From DATFYM01 sp035315065 (GTDB taxonomy: Bacteria > Acidobacteriota > Terriglobia > UBA7540), in the NCBI GenBank assembly GCA_035315065.1, contig DATFYM010000015.1:45961-109960 (forward strand): 64,000 bases of DNA, written 5' to 3'. The position numbers and the translations under genes are program-made. Below the pieces are notes generated by a model. It did not search any database. It was given only the letters and a program-made list of their open reading frames with translations, and had not been told where the DNA came from. Below are positions 24,297-32,938 of this stretch, piece after piece (the stretch's first letter is position 1; the number at the start of each line of letters is the position of its first letter).

Positions 24297-25318
24297 TGGC
24301 CACATTGACTTCGCAGAGGATTACAGGGGTGCGTAAGGCGGCCATCCTGATGGTCCTGCTGGGCGACAAGCTGGCGGTCGATGTATTTCGCCGTCTTCCT
24401 GCGAAAGAAGTCCAGCGCCTGACGCGCGAGATCACATCCCTGGGACCCATCCCACCGGACCTGGCCAATCGCACGGTCCAGGAATACAAGAAAGCGGTTG
24501 CCGACGAGCGCTCGGTGAGCAAGGGCGACTCCGGTTTCGCTCAGAAGATATTGGTTCAGGCCTTCGGCGAGGCGGCCGGCGAAAGCCTGCTGGAGCACGC
24601 TATGAAACCCCCGAACCCCGAGTTCGGACCGGAGAGCTCGCTCCAGCAGGCCGATCCTCAGCAACTGGCAAGCCTCCTCGAGGGAGAAAGCCCGCAGACG
24701 ATTGCACTGGTCGCAGCCTACCTAGGCACCAAGGCCACCTCATCTCTGCTAGCCTGCTTGCCCGAGAAACTGCGGCCCGCGGTGGTGGAGCGCATGGCCC
24801 AGATGCGGCACTTCTCTCCGGAAGTGGCCCACCGGATCGCTGAAGTTCTAGAAAGGAAAATGGCTGCATTAGGAAAGCAGAGCCGGCTAGCCTTTGGGGG
24901 CATCAACGCGGTGGCCAACCTGATGAAGACCCTGGACGCCGCCTCGAGCCGTGCCATCCTCGACGGGATCGAAGCCACCGACGAAAACCTCGCGGCCTCC
25001 ATCCGCACCCTGATGTTTACTTTCGAGGACCTTCTGGACGTGTCCGCGGCCGGACTGCGCGAAGTCTTGACTCGTTGTGACAGGAGAACGTTCACACTCG
25101 CCCTGAAGGGTGCGTCCCCGCAACTCGCTGCCCACCTGTTTCAAGCATTGTCTTCGAGGGCGGCAGAGATATTGCGTGAGGACATGGAAGCGCTCGGTCA
25201 GGTGCGAGTGCGCGATATAAGACGGGCCCAGCGAGAGATTGCGGATTTGGCCCGCAACCTGGAGGCCGCTGGCAGACTGACTCGGAGAAGTGAAGACGAA
25301 AATGCTCACATTGCCTAA
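24296..25318 (+). CDS. fliG: Motor switch protein FliG
   Basis: 340 residues from GTG 24296. N-terminal and middle domains (GVRKAAILMVLLGDKLAVDV; ADPQQLASLLEGESPQTIAL containing the conserved EHPQT-like turn as EGESPQT) and the C-terminal torque domain (IRTLMFTFEDLLDVSAAGLR, then a charged helix region, ALSSRAAEILREDMEALGQV) are all present. FliG connects FliF to FliM and contacts MotA. fliH begins 29 bases before the fliG stop. Confidence 0.95.
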   Translation: MATLTSQRITGVRKAAILMVLLGDKLAVDVFRRLPAKEVQRLTREITSLGPIPPDLANRTVQEYKKAVADERSVSKGDSGFAQKILVQAFGEAAGESLLEHAMKPPNPEFGPESSLQQADPQQLASLLEGESPQTIALVAAYLGTKATSSLLACLPEKLRPAVVERMAQMRHFSPEVAHRIAEVLERKMAALGKQSRLAFGGINAVANLMKTLDAASSRAILDGIEATDENLAASIRTLMFTFEDLLDVSAAGLREVLTRCDRRTFTLALKGASPQLAAHLFQALSSRAAEILREDMEALGQVRVRDIRRAQREIADLARNLEAAGRLTRRSEDENAHIA

Positions 25319-26039
25319 GTCACGAATACTGGATATAAATCAACTCGGGAGCGGAGTACTCGAGGCTTTCGACTATCCGCCCGCTGACGGCTCGGGCGGT
25401 TCCCCCTCTGTACTCCCGGCAGTAGCTTCCCGGGCGAACGCCGCACACGTTTCTTCCGCGGAGCTCTTGTGGCCCACCCTCGGTGGGGATCGCTATCAGA
25501 TCGCGAGACACACGGAGCAAGAGGTCAAAGCGCGGGAAAAAAAAGCGTGGGAGGCAGGCTTCGAAGAAGGCCGAAAGAAAGGTCTGCTGGAAGCCGCAGA
25601 GAGTATCTCCACCGCTAAGGCCGGGGTGGCTGTAACGCTCGAGGACTTCGCCGGCGAACGCGAGCTTTACTACCAGCGAGTGGAAGGAGAAGTTGTCACC
25701 TTGGCCCTTGCCATCGCTCGTAGGGTCTTGCACCGCGAGGCGCAACTGGACCCCATGATGCTCAAGGCTGTCGCTCACCTCGCCTTGGGTAAGATTGCCG
25801 AGGGGACGAGCGTTCGGTTGCGCGTAAACCCTCAACAGGTTGAAGCATGGCAGGAAGTCATGAACCGGCAGCAAGGCTTGAAAGTGAAGCCCGCGGTGGT
25901 GGCCGATCCAGCGGTGGGCCGCGCCGACTGCTTGCTCGAAACCGAGGTTGGAAGCTCCGACCTTTCCATGGAAGCCCAACTCGAGGAGATCGAAAAAGGT
26001 TTCTTTGACCTCCTGGCAGCGAGGCCGTCGAAACTCTAG
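25290..26039 (+). CDS. fliH: Flagellar export ATPase regulator FliH
   Basis: 249 residues from GTG 25290 (ATG 25302 is an alternative), overlapping fliG. The central helix EVKAREKKAWEAGFEEGRKK carries the A/GxxxG-type pattern of FliH; the C-terminal half (ALAIARRVLHREAQLDPMML, VRLRVNPQQVEAW, DPAVGRADCLLETEVGSSDL) matches the HrpE/FliH/V-ATPase E-like fold. It binds and restrains FliI. The N-terminal ~70 residues are poorly conserved. The stop overlaps the fliI start. Confidence 0.92.
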   Translation: MKTKMLTLPKSRILDINQLGSGVLEAFDYPPADGSGGSPSVLPAVASRANAAHVSSAELLWPTLGGDRYQIARHTEQEVKAREKKAWEAGFEEGRKKGLLEAAESISTAKAGVAVTLEDFAGERELYYQRVEGEVVTLALAIARRVLHREAQLDPMMLKAVAHLALGKIAEGTSVRLRVNPQQVEAWQEVMNRQQGLKVKPAVVADPAVGRADCLLETEVGSSDLSMEAQLEEIEKGFFDLLAARPSKL

Positions 26040-27349
26040 TGTCCAGACCGAGCCTGACCCCCTATATTCGCCAAGTGCAAGAGCGCCCAATCCCGCGATG
26101 GACGGGCCGCATCACGAGAGTCGTGGGCAATCTTGTTGAGTCCGAGGGACCGTTCTGCTCCGTGGGAGAGTGCTGCGAGATGGTGGACCGTACCGGGCAA
26201 GTCTATACCGGCGAGGTTGTCGGATTCAGCGGAAAGAACGTGCTCTCCATGCCATTGGAGAGGCCGGGTGGCATCGGCTATGGTGACTGCATTTCGACTC
26301 GGGGTGAGCGCCCAACGGTGCGGGTGGGCGATCAGGTGCTCGGCCGGGTTCTGGACGGAACCGGGAAGCCGCTCGACTCGCGACCACCCTACCAGGCCAC
26401 CGAGCGCTGGCCCCTTTACGCTGCTCCTCATTTGCCGCTTGAGCGCGCGCCGATTACCGAGGCGCTGGGGTGCGGTATCCGCGCCATCGACGGGTTCATC
26501 ACCTGCGCGCGCGGGCAGCGCTTGGGGATCTTCGGGGGCAGCGGCGTGGGCAAGAGCACGCTCATCGGAATGATGGCCCGTGGCAGTGCCGCCGACCTGG
26601 CTGTTCTGGCGCTGGTGGGCGAACGAGGCCGCGAGGTCCGGGACTACCTGGAGAAAGCCATCGGGAAACAGGGTCTGGAAAACTCAGTCGTAGTGGTATC
26701 CACTTCCGACCAGTCTCCCCTGCTGCGAATTCGTGCCGCGTTGGCGGCCTCAGCCATCGCCGAGTATTTCTGCTCGAAAGGCAAGCATGTTCTTCTGGTG
26801 ATGGACTCCCTCACCCGCGTCGCCATGGCACAGCGGGAGATCGGTCTTGCGGCCGGGGAGCCTCCTACCTCCCGCGGGTACACGCCGTCGGTCTTTACGC
26901 TTCTGGCGCGGCTCATCGAGCGGGCCGGACATTTCGGCAAGGGCAGCATCACGGCCTTTTATACGGTGTTGATGGAAGGCGACGACCAGCAGGATGTGAT
27001 TGTGGATGCGGTCAGGGCCCTGCTCGACGGGCACATTGTTCTCGACCGCCGACTCGGCAATCAAGGGCACTATCCGGCGATCTCGGTGCTTGATAGTTTG
27101 AGCCGGCTGATGCCCGCCGTGACCGGGCGCGAGGCTATGGAAAAGGCGACTCGTCTCCGCAGGCTCCTGGCCACTTACACCGCTTCCGAGGATATGATCC
27201 GGGTCGGCGCCTACCAGAAGGGCGCCGACCCCTTGCTCGATCAGGCAATCGCAGCCATGCCGGCCATCACCGGTTTCTTACGACAGCGCTCGGACGAAGC
27301 TGCGCCTTTCGCTCAGACCATGGCTTCACTCCAAACCTTGCCAGGATAG
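26039..27349 (+). CDS. fliI: Flagellar export ATPase FliI
   Basis: 436 residues from GTG 26039. This is an F1-beta-like ATPase: Walker A GIFGGSGVGKSTLIGMMARG (~160-180), Walker B VLLVMDSLTRVAMAQREIGL, and the family signature GEPPTSRGYTPSVF. It powers or regulates type III export with FliH and FliJ. Length and motifs are complete. Confidence 0.97.
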   Translation: MSRPSLTPYIRQVQERPIPRWTGRITRVVGNLVESEGPFCSVGECCEMVDRTGQVYTGEVVGFSGKNVLSMPLERPGGIGYGDCISTRGERPTVRVGDQVLGRVLDGTGKPLDSRPPYQATERWPLYAAPHLPLERAPITEALGCGIRAIDGFITCARGQRLGIFGGSGVGKSTLIGMMARGSAADLAVLALVGERGREVRDYLEKAIGKQGLENSVVVVSTSDQSPLLRIRAALAASAIAEYFCSKGKHVLLVMDSLTRVAMAQREIGLAAGEPPTSRGYTPSVFTLLARLIERAGHFGKGSITAFYTVLMEGDDQQDVIVDAVRALLDGHIVLDRRLGNQGHYPAISVLDSLSRLMPAVTGREAMEKATRLRRLLATYTASEDMIRVGAYQKGADPLLDQAIAAMPAITGFLRQRSDEAAPFAQTMASLQTLPG

Positions 27350-27356
27350 GTGCACC

Positions 27357-27800
27357 GTGGCATTCCGATTTCCGCTTCAAGCACTTCTGAAACTGCGCCT
27401 GGGGTACGAAGAGCGCGAGAGGATGCGTCTCGCGGCGGTGATCAGCCGACTTCACCAACTACGAACCCAATATGAGTCCTGGCAGCAGCAGAAGCAGATG
27501 GCGAAGATCAAGCTCTCGCAGCAGATGCGGACGGGAATGATCGCGGTGGAATTCCACTTCGCTCAAGCCAGTCTGGAGGCTGAGGACCGGCGATTGAAAC
27601 TGGTGGTGGCCGAGATTGCCAAGGTCGAGCAACTGCGTCAGGCACAACAGGCCGCCTATCTCGAGGCCCAGAAGAAGCGCAAGATCCTGGAGCGGCTGCG
27701 TGAACGTCAGGCAGAAGCTTATCGCCTGGTCGAAGAGCGTCGCGAGCAGCAGCAGCAAGACGAGCTGTTTGCGGCCCGCCAAAGCAGGACGCAGGGCTAG
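27357..27800 (+). CDS. fliJ: Flagellar export chaperone FliJ
   Basis: 147 residues from GTG 27357, seven bases after fliI. Almost wholly an antiparallel coiled coil: FPLQALLKLRLGYEERERMR at the start, then long Q/E/R-rich helices. This composition and the position between fliI and fliK identify FliJ, the central stalk of the export ATPase. 168 bases without a gene follow before fliK. Confidence 0.9.
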   Translation: MAFRFPLQALLKLRLGYEERERMRLAAVISRLHQLRTQYESWQQQKQMAKIKLSQQMRTGMIAVEFHFAQASLEAEDRRLKLVVAEIAKVEQLRQAQQAAYLEAQKKRKILERLRERQAEAYRLVEERREQQQQDELFAARQSRTQG

Positions 27801-27968
27801 TTCTTGCCCGCCTGCCTCGGCAAGACTTGCCCACCTCAGTCTGACATCCTCTCCTGATCGATCAATGTCCAGCCCTAGCTGACAGGCAACACTCCTATTA
27901 CCAAGGGGTTAACGGTCCCACCCGGCCGCGGGCTGGTTTGGCCCGCCGCATGCTCCAAACCGTCACGT

Positions 27969-29873
27969 ATGACGGAGTGCTGCACAACGACGAGCTTCGA
28001 TTCAACAGGCGCAAGGCCGAGCTCTCTCAATGCCCGCAACCCTACCCCGCCCGTCGACACCGGCTCCCAAGCCGCGCCAGCCACTTTCACCCATGAGTTG
28101 GATCGGGCCACGCGGGGGCAGCAGACGACGTGCGACGAATCGAGGCCGAGTGAACGGAAGGGAGAGCCGCAACGCAGGCATCCAGATAGCGCGACATTGC
28201 GTGCCACGACCGCTGGAAGCGATGGCAGAGCTTCGGCAGCGCCAGAGCGAACCCCTGCTTCGCCTCCGAAAAAAAAGCAAGTTCAGCTTCCCACCGAAGC
28301 TGTGGGACCCAAGCGGCTAAGTGCATCGCTTGAAGGTAACCGAGCGGCAGGCAACGCTGATCCTGGCGCTGGCAAGGACCTCGCTGGCAAAGTTACCCGT
28401 GAAGATCAGGCCGCAAGTTCCCCTGGGGGTGCATCGCTACCTGCTCCAAGTGGATCCGCTGACAGCGGTGCTGATCCCGCCGCCGGCAAGGACCTCCAGC
28501 AGATTGCCCGGGAAGCTCAGGCCGCAGGTTTTCCTGGGGGTGCATCGCTCCCTGCTCCAAGTGGATCCGCTGACAGCGGTGCTGATCCCGCCGCCGGCAA
28601 GGACCTCCAGCAGATTGCCCGGGAAGCTCAGGCCGCAAGTTCTCCCGGGTGTGCATTGCCCGCTACTCCGGGCGGTTCCGATGCCGGCGGCGCTGGCCTG
28701 CAGCAGACCGGTGATTCGAACCCAGGATTGGTTTCAACTCCGGCGTCAAAGTACGGGGACGTTCAGAGCGAGGCGTGCATTGCGCCTCACCCGTCTCAGG
28801 GCGCCGAGGTGGGGCAATCGCAACCCGACGCAGCCGGGCCGCATTCATCCCCCGACAAAAGTCCGTCCGCGGCAGCCGCGGCCGGCGCTCGCAGTATCTC
28901 AGCGCAGCCGACCGACAACGCAAGCGTTGTAGGGGAAATCTCCCCCTTCCTACGGCTAATCGGGCAGGAGGCTTTCGCCTGGACCCCAGGCGCCGGTCTT
29001 GACCTGGCCGACCTGCCAGGGCAAACCACAACCTCCGGGTCGAGGGCCGCGCAAGCACCAGCCGGAAACGGCGTCAGACAGAATCAAGCTACCCAGCCCC
29101 GGGAACGTGGCGGATTAGGTGAGGCTGATTCTGCCTCCGCGTCGTCCGCCTCGAGCTCCAAGACCTCACCGAGCAGCAGCGATAACAAGTCCTCAGGGGA
29201 CGCCCATACCGGCGACCAAGGTACTGCTCCCGATTCGGGCCAGAGTAGCCATGGGAAAGTTGACAGCACTTTGGACCTCTCGTCGTCGCCAAAGACCTTT
29301 GAGCTTCCAGCCCAACCGTCGGCCACGTCGAGCGCAGAGAGGCCGATGCCTTCCACGCCGGACCCGGCTTCTGTGCCGAATCCTGCAGGGAGCTCCGCCC
29401 TCGACGCCTGGGGAGACTTGGCAGCTCGTGCAGGCCGCACCGTGACGTCGGCCGCTTTGTCCGCAGGAACGGATCAAGCGAAAATGCAAGTCGAGCTTCG
29501 CACCGAAGCCCTGGGATCCATGCAATTGACGGCGTCCCTGGAAGGTGATCGTGTGCGAGCGGTGATTGGCGTTCAAACGCCCGCGGCGCACTCCTGGCTG
29601 GTAACAGAGTTGCCGGCGTTACACCAAGCCCTCTCCAACCAGAATCTGCACTTGGATCATGTTTCGATTCTCGAACGCGGCGGCACGGACAGCTCACTGG
29701 ACGGAGACACCAAGGGCCGGGGCGGGTTTCGATCGCCTTCGGACGAGCCGCCTCGACCGAGCGGCGAGCAGATTCGATCCGGCGCACAGTCGGTGAATGG
29801 GGTCCATGCGAGCTCTGAGGTTGAAGCGTCGCTTGTCACGAGCCGGTCGGGCCGGCTGAGCGTGCGTGCCTGA
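27969..29873 (+). CDS. fliK: Hook-length control protein FliK
   Basis: 634 residues. The C-terminal ~100 residues hold the Flg_hook domain (KMQVELRTEALGSMQLTASL, VIGVQTPAAHSWLVTELPAL). The long middle is low-complexity Ser/Ala/Gly/Pro-rich, as in other FliK rulers. Residues ~140-230 contain a 37-residue tandem repeat. Residues ~104-125 (QVQLPTEAVGPKRLSASLEG) duplicate the first strands of the C-terminal domain. FliK is exported and switches secretion from hook to filament substrates. The start at ATG 27969 has no clear ribosome-binding site. Confidence 0.88.
   Translation: MTECCTTTSFDSTGARPSSLNARNPTPPVDTGSQAAPATFTHELDRATRGQQTTCDESRPSERKGEPQRRHPDSATLRATTAGSDGRASAAPERTPASPPKKKQVQLPTEAVGPKRLSASLEGNRAAGNADPGAGKDLAGKVTREDQAASSPGGASLPAPSGSADSGADPAAGKDLQQIAREAQAAGFPGGASLPAPSGSADSGADPAAGKDLQQIAREAQAASSPGCALPATPGGSDAGGAGLQQTGDSNPGLVSTPASKYGDVQSEACIAPHPSQGAEVGQSQPDAAGPHSSPDKSPSAAAAAGARSISAQPTDNASVVGEISPFLRLIGQEAFAWTPGAGLDLADLPGQTTTSGSRAAQAPAGNGVRQNQATQPRERGGLGEADSASASSASSSKTSPSSSDNKSSGDAHTGDQGTAPDSGQSSHGKVDSTLDLSSSPKTFELPAQPSATSSAERPMPSTPDPASVPNPAGSSALDAWGDLAARAGRTVTSAALSAGTDQAKMQVELRTEALGSMQLTASLEGDRVRAVIGVQTPAAHSWLVTELPALHQALSNQNLHLDHVSILERGGTDSSLDGDTKGRGGFRSPSDEPPRPSGEQIRSGAQSVNGVHASSEVEASLVTSRSGRLSVRA
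28396..28665 (+). repeat. 111-bp tandem repeat inside fliK
   Basis: About 2.4 copies of a 111-bp unit, encoding IAREAQAAGFPGGASLPAPS followed by GSADSGADPAAGKDLQQ (37 residues). The central copies are nearly identical at the base level; the outer ones diverge. A more distant half unit (NADPGAGKDLAGK) precedes it. A whole number of codons per unit keeps the frame if the copy number changes. Confidence 0.85.
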
Positions 29874-29911
29874 CGACGAGAGAAAAACTAGACGCAAGGA
29901 GAAACCAAGGC

Positions 29912-30241
29912 ATGAGTAACGTGAATAGCTTGCTGGCGCCGTCCAGATCTCAACTCTTCGCGCATCAGAACACCACGCCAAGCACTACGCCGAGCGGCGC
30001 GTCCAGCTCCAAATCAACCACTGGGAGCACTAGTTCGAGCACCGATCTCTCGGGCAACTCCTTCATTACCCTGCTGGTTGCGCAGATTCAGGGGCAGGAT
30101 CCATTGAATCCGATGGACCCGACCCAATTCGTCACCCAGCTCGTGCAGTTCAACCAGCTCGATCAACTGATGCAGATCAACCAGGAACTCGGGAACAATG
30201 CCGCCGGCTCTTCGACTTCGGCGCCGGCGACAAAAAGCTAG
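29912..30241 (+). CDS. flgD: Short hook-capping protein FlgD
   Basis: 109 residues. The conserved FlgD N-terminal core is present (SFITLLVAQIQGQDPLNPMD, then PTQFVTQLVQFNQLDQLMQI) after a Ser/Thr-rich leader of ~45 residues. The Ig-like and Tudor-like domains of longer (~220-residue) FlgD proteins are absent; the protein ends in a short Ser/Ala tail. FlgD caps the growing hook. It is a good hit by motif and position before flgE, but a minimal form. Confidence 0.92.
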   Translation: MSNVNSLLAPSRSQLFAHQNTTPSTTPSGASSSKSTTGSTSSSTDLSGNSFITLLVAQIQGQDPLNPMDPTQFVTQLVQFNQLDQLMQINQELGNNAAGSSTSAPATKS

Positions 30242-30250
30242 GAGGAAGCC

Positions 30251-31552
30251 ATGTCATCGTTTTCCATATCGCTGTCGGGATTGCTCGCTGACGATCAGGA
30301 GCTCTCCGTGCTCTCCAACAACCTCGCCAACCTTAATACGGTCGGGTACAAAGGAGAGACCGCCCAATTCCAGGATCTTTTCTATCAGGAGGTAGGCTCC
30401 AACGCGGGCTCCAACGGGGCGGGCGATCCAGTGCAAGTCGGCGCCGGCGCCGAGGTCGGCTCGACCCCCACGGATTTCACGCAGGGAACCCTCGACTCCA
30501 CCGGCCTCTCCACCGACATGGCCATCCAGGGAGCCGGCTTCCTCCTCTCCCAACATGGGAACGTGACGCAGTACACGCGCGACGGCAATCTCTCGACCAA
30601 CGCCCAAGGCTACTTGGTGACCTCAGATGGCTCCGAGGTGCTGGGATACCCGGCAGTTAACGGAGTGGCTAACTCCAGTGGTGCCTTAGGTCCTCTGCAA
30701 GTCAATAATGGCCAGAGCAGCCCTCCACAGGCTACCTCCAACGTGACCTTGGCTTTAAACCTCAATGCCGGGGCAAACGCCGACGCGACCAGCGCGTTCA
30801 GCTCCGAGGTCGCTGCCTATGATTCTCTGGGATCGGCTCATGTGCTGACCTTCACTTTCACCAAGACCGCGACCAACACCTGGAGCTATAGCGTTACTAT
30901 CCCGGCGACGGACGTCGGAACAGGAGCGGCAGGGAACCCGGTCGTGTTGGCGCAGAGCACGCCGGGCTCGTCGACGATGCCGCCGCTCACGTTTGACGCC
31001 AACGGAAACCTGACATCTCCCAATCCGAAGATCCCCATCTCACTCACCTTGCCGACAGGCGACACGTTGGCGGACGGTGGCAGCCTCAGTAGCAAGCTGG
31101 CATGGAATTTGGTCAGTTCTGGCGGTAGCGCCGAGATCACGCAGGTGGCTAACCCGTCAGCCACCTCCTCCACCCAACAGGATGGCTATGCGGCGGGCTC
31201 CCTAACCGGATTCACCGTCGCCAGCAACGGCACCATTCAGGGATCGTTCACCAACGGACAGACAGTGGCGCTGGGTCAGATCGCCCTCGCGAGCTTCCCC
31301 AATACTCAGGGTCTGTTGCGCACCGGATCGAACAACTACATGGCCAGTCTGGCTTCAGGACTGCCCACGGTCGGGGCGCCTGGGTCCGGTGGGCGAGGCA
31401 CTATCTCCGATGGCTCTCTGGAAAACTCCAATGTGGATATCGCCACCCAGTTCGCCCAGCTTATTCTCGCGGAACGCGGTTATCAGGCAAACTCTCAGGC
31501 GGTCAAGACCGAGGACCAGGTTCTCCAAACGGCGTTGAGCATCCTCCAGTAG
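30251..31552 (+). CDS. flgE: Flagellar hook protein FlgE
   Basis: 433 residues with AGGAGG upstream. N-terminal rod/hook motif LSVLSNNLANLNTVGYKGET, an internal FlgE D1/D2 region with many Thr/Ser/Gly, and the C-terminal IATQFAQLILAERGYQANSQ followed by AVKTEDQVLQTALSIL are diagnostic. It forms the hook. It is the last gene before a stem-loop at 31584. Confidence 0.96.
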   Translation: MSSFSISLSGLLADDQELSVLSNNLANLNTVGYKGETAQFQDLFYQEVGSNAGSNGAGDPVQVGAGAEVGSTPTDFTQGTLDSTGLSTDMAIQGAGFLLSQHGNVTQYTRDGNLSTNAQGYLVTSDGSEVLGYPAVNGVANSSGALGPLQVNNGQSSPPQATSNVTLALNLNAGANADATSAFSSEVAAYDSLGSAHVLTFTFTKTATNTWSYSVTIPATDVGTGAAGNPVVLAQSTPGSSTMPPLTFDANGNLTSPNPKIPISLTLPTGDTLADGGSLSSKLAWNLVSSGGSAEITQVANPSATSSTQQDGYAAGSLTGFTVASNGTIQGSFTNGQTVALGQIALASFPNTQGLLRTGSNNYMASLASGLPTVGAPGSGGRGTISDGSLENSNVDIATQFAQLILAERGYQANSQAVKTEDQVLQTALSILQ

Positions 31553-31583
31553 TAATCTGACCTGAACCAGTCCTAATGCCCGA

Positions 31584-31608
31584 CCCCCGCGCGCTGCGAG
31601 CGCGGGGG
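31584..31608. terminator. GC-rich stem-loop after flgE
   Basis: CCCCCGCGC-gctgcga-GCGCGGGGG is a perfect 9-bp stem with a 7-base loop, 31 bases after the flgE stop. No long T-run follows, so it may end or attenuate transcription in a Rho-aided way. A second inverted repeat (AGAGAA...TTCTCT) lies at 31629-31651. The rest of the 265-bp gap to fliL shows no gene. Confidence 0.55.
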
Positions 31609-31817
31609 GTTGGCGCCACCCCTCTACTAGAGAACTCTAATGAGATTCTCTGAAACCTGCCTGGAGTGAGAAGCGCAATCAGACGAGTTACTTCGAGCTT
31701 GTTCTCAGCTCCCTCGACAAGCCCATGTAAATAAGCTGCCTTGCGCGGCTCGCTGCGCCGGCGCTGAGTTTACTCGGCTGCCTCCTTTTGGCGGACTAAT
31801 TGCTCACCACAAGGACT

Positions 31818-32327
31818 ATGGCTAACGACCCGAACCTTGCACCAGACGACCCCGACGTTGCTCCCGAAGAGGAGAAATCCGGGTCCCCGGTTCGAACCAT
31901 CATCGTCGTTGTGCTGCTTCTCGCCGTCGCAGGCGCAACGGGGCTCTGGTTCCGCGCACGGAGACAGCGTGCGGCCGCGTCCAACAAGAAGAAACCCGCC
32001 GTCGAGACCAAGGTCAACGCGGTGATGCACCTGGAAAGCTTCACTGTCAACCTGGCGGACAAGGAGAGCAGCTACCTCCGGGTTGGCATCGATCTGGGTC
32101 TCGGCCGCGAACTCCCAGGAGGCAAGGAAGGAGACCAAAACACGCGGTTCACACCGCTGATCCGGGACACGTTTCTGGGAGTTCTCAGTACTTCGACCTC
32201 CGAAATGCTCCTCGCGCCCGACGGAAGGGCCAAGTTGAAAGCGGACTTGGTGAAAGCTCTGCGCGACCGTGCTCCCGAGTTGGATGTGAGGGAAGTGTAC
32301 TTTACCGACTTCCTGGTACAGCGGTGA
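31818..32327 (+). CDS. fliL: Basal-body-associated protein FliL
   Basis: 169 residues from ATG 31818. One membrane span (TIIVVVLLLAVAGATGLWF, ~28-47) follows a short acidic cytoplasmic tail, then a periplasmic domain with the FliL pattern (AVMHLESFTVNLADKESSYL, LIRDTFLGVLSTSTSEMLLA, VREVYFTDFLVQR). FliL surrounds and supports the stator. It begins a new run of tightly packed genes. Confidence 0.92.
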   Translation: MANDPNLAPDDPDVAPEEEKSGSPVRTIIVVVLLLAVAGATGLWFRARRQRAAASNKKKPAVETKVNAVMHLESFTVNLADKESSYLRVGIDLGLGRELPGGKEGDQNTRFTPLIRDTFLGVLSTSTSEMLLAPDGRAKLKADLVKALRDRAPELDVREVYFTDFLVQR

Positions 32328-32330
32328 ACT

Positions 32331-32624
32331 ATGGAGCAACAACCGGCAACACCAACGGAAAACGCAACCAAGCCAGCCACGGCCACTCCGGCGCCCGATA
32401 TCTGGGCCGGTGTGCAGGGCCTGCCCTGCACGCTGAGCGTTTCGCTGCCGATCGGCGGGATCACCGTCGGCGATCTGCTGCATCTTGAAGTGAACTCGAT
32501 TGTGGACAGCCAACAAGGCGCGGAAGCACCACTACCGGTGTGGGTGAATGGAGTGATGGTGGCCTCGTCCGAATTCGACGTCGCTGGCGACCGGCTGGCA
32601 ATTAGGATCAAGGAATTGCGCTGA
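32331..32624 (+). CDS. fliN: Motor switch protein FliN (short SpoA protein)
   Basis: 97 residues. The C-terminal ~75 residues form a SpoA/surface-presentation-of-antigens domain (LPCTLSVSLPIGGITVGDLL, PLPVWVNGVMVASSEFDVAG, DRLAIRIKEL). The N-terminal ~25 residues are Pro/Thr/Ala-rich. FliN builds the lower C ring with FliM. A second SpoA-domain protein is encoded after fliM, so the cell may use two. Confidence 0.85.
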   Translation: MEQQPATPTENATKPATATPAPDIWAGVQGLPCTLSVSLPIGGITVGDLLHLEVNSIVDSQQGAEAPLPVWVNGVMVASSEFDVAGDRLAIRIKELR

Positions 32625-32638
32625 TTCAGGAGGTCAAG

Positions 32639-32923
32639 ATGATCGAGTACAAAGCGTCTGCACCCTCGAAGAGGGCCCTGGTGAGGGTGCTGGGAGCGAT
32701 CGTCCGGCAGATTCAGGCGCTGGTCAGACGACGCGAGGGGCACGTGATGCGGCTCTGTGAAACGCTCTCTCTGGGGGACCGCCGGTTCTTGGCCGTCGTC
32801 GTGGTCGAGGAGCAGAGGTACCTCGTGGGCGGCGCCGGGAACTCGATCGCGTTGCTGGCTCAGCTACCCGGCAGCGCCAGGCCGGCGGGCGCCCAGATCG
32901 ACCAATTGGTCAGCAGATTCTAG
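32639..32923 (+). CDS. fliO: FliO-like export gate assembly protein lacking the usual membrane helix
   Basis: 94 residues with AGGAGG upstream. The middle (SLGDRRFLAVVVVEEQRYLV, GGAGNSIALLAQL) matches the cytoplasmic part of FliO, and the position immediately before fliP fits. The usual N-terminal membrane span is missing; the N terminus is instead basic and amphipathic. FliO stabilises FliP during export gate assembly. Identification rests on this short motif and context. Confidence 0.7.
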   Translation: MIEYKASAPSKRALVRVLGAIVRQIQALVRRREGHVMRLCETLSLGDRRFLAVVVVEEQRYLVGGAGNSIALLAQLPGSARPAGAQIDQLVSRF

Positions 32924-32938
32924 GAAGCCGGTGGGAGC

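Noticed and set aside
28396..28665. Tandem repeats as a CRISPR array
   Set aside because: Units are in frame, contiguous and without unique spacers; they encode part of FliK.
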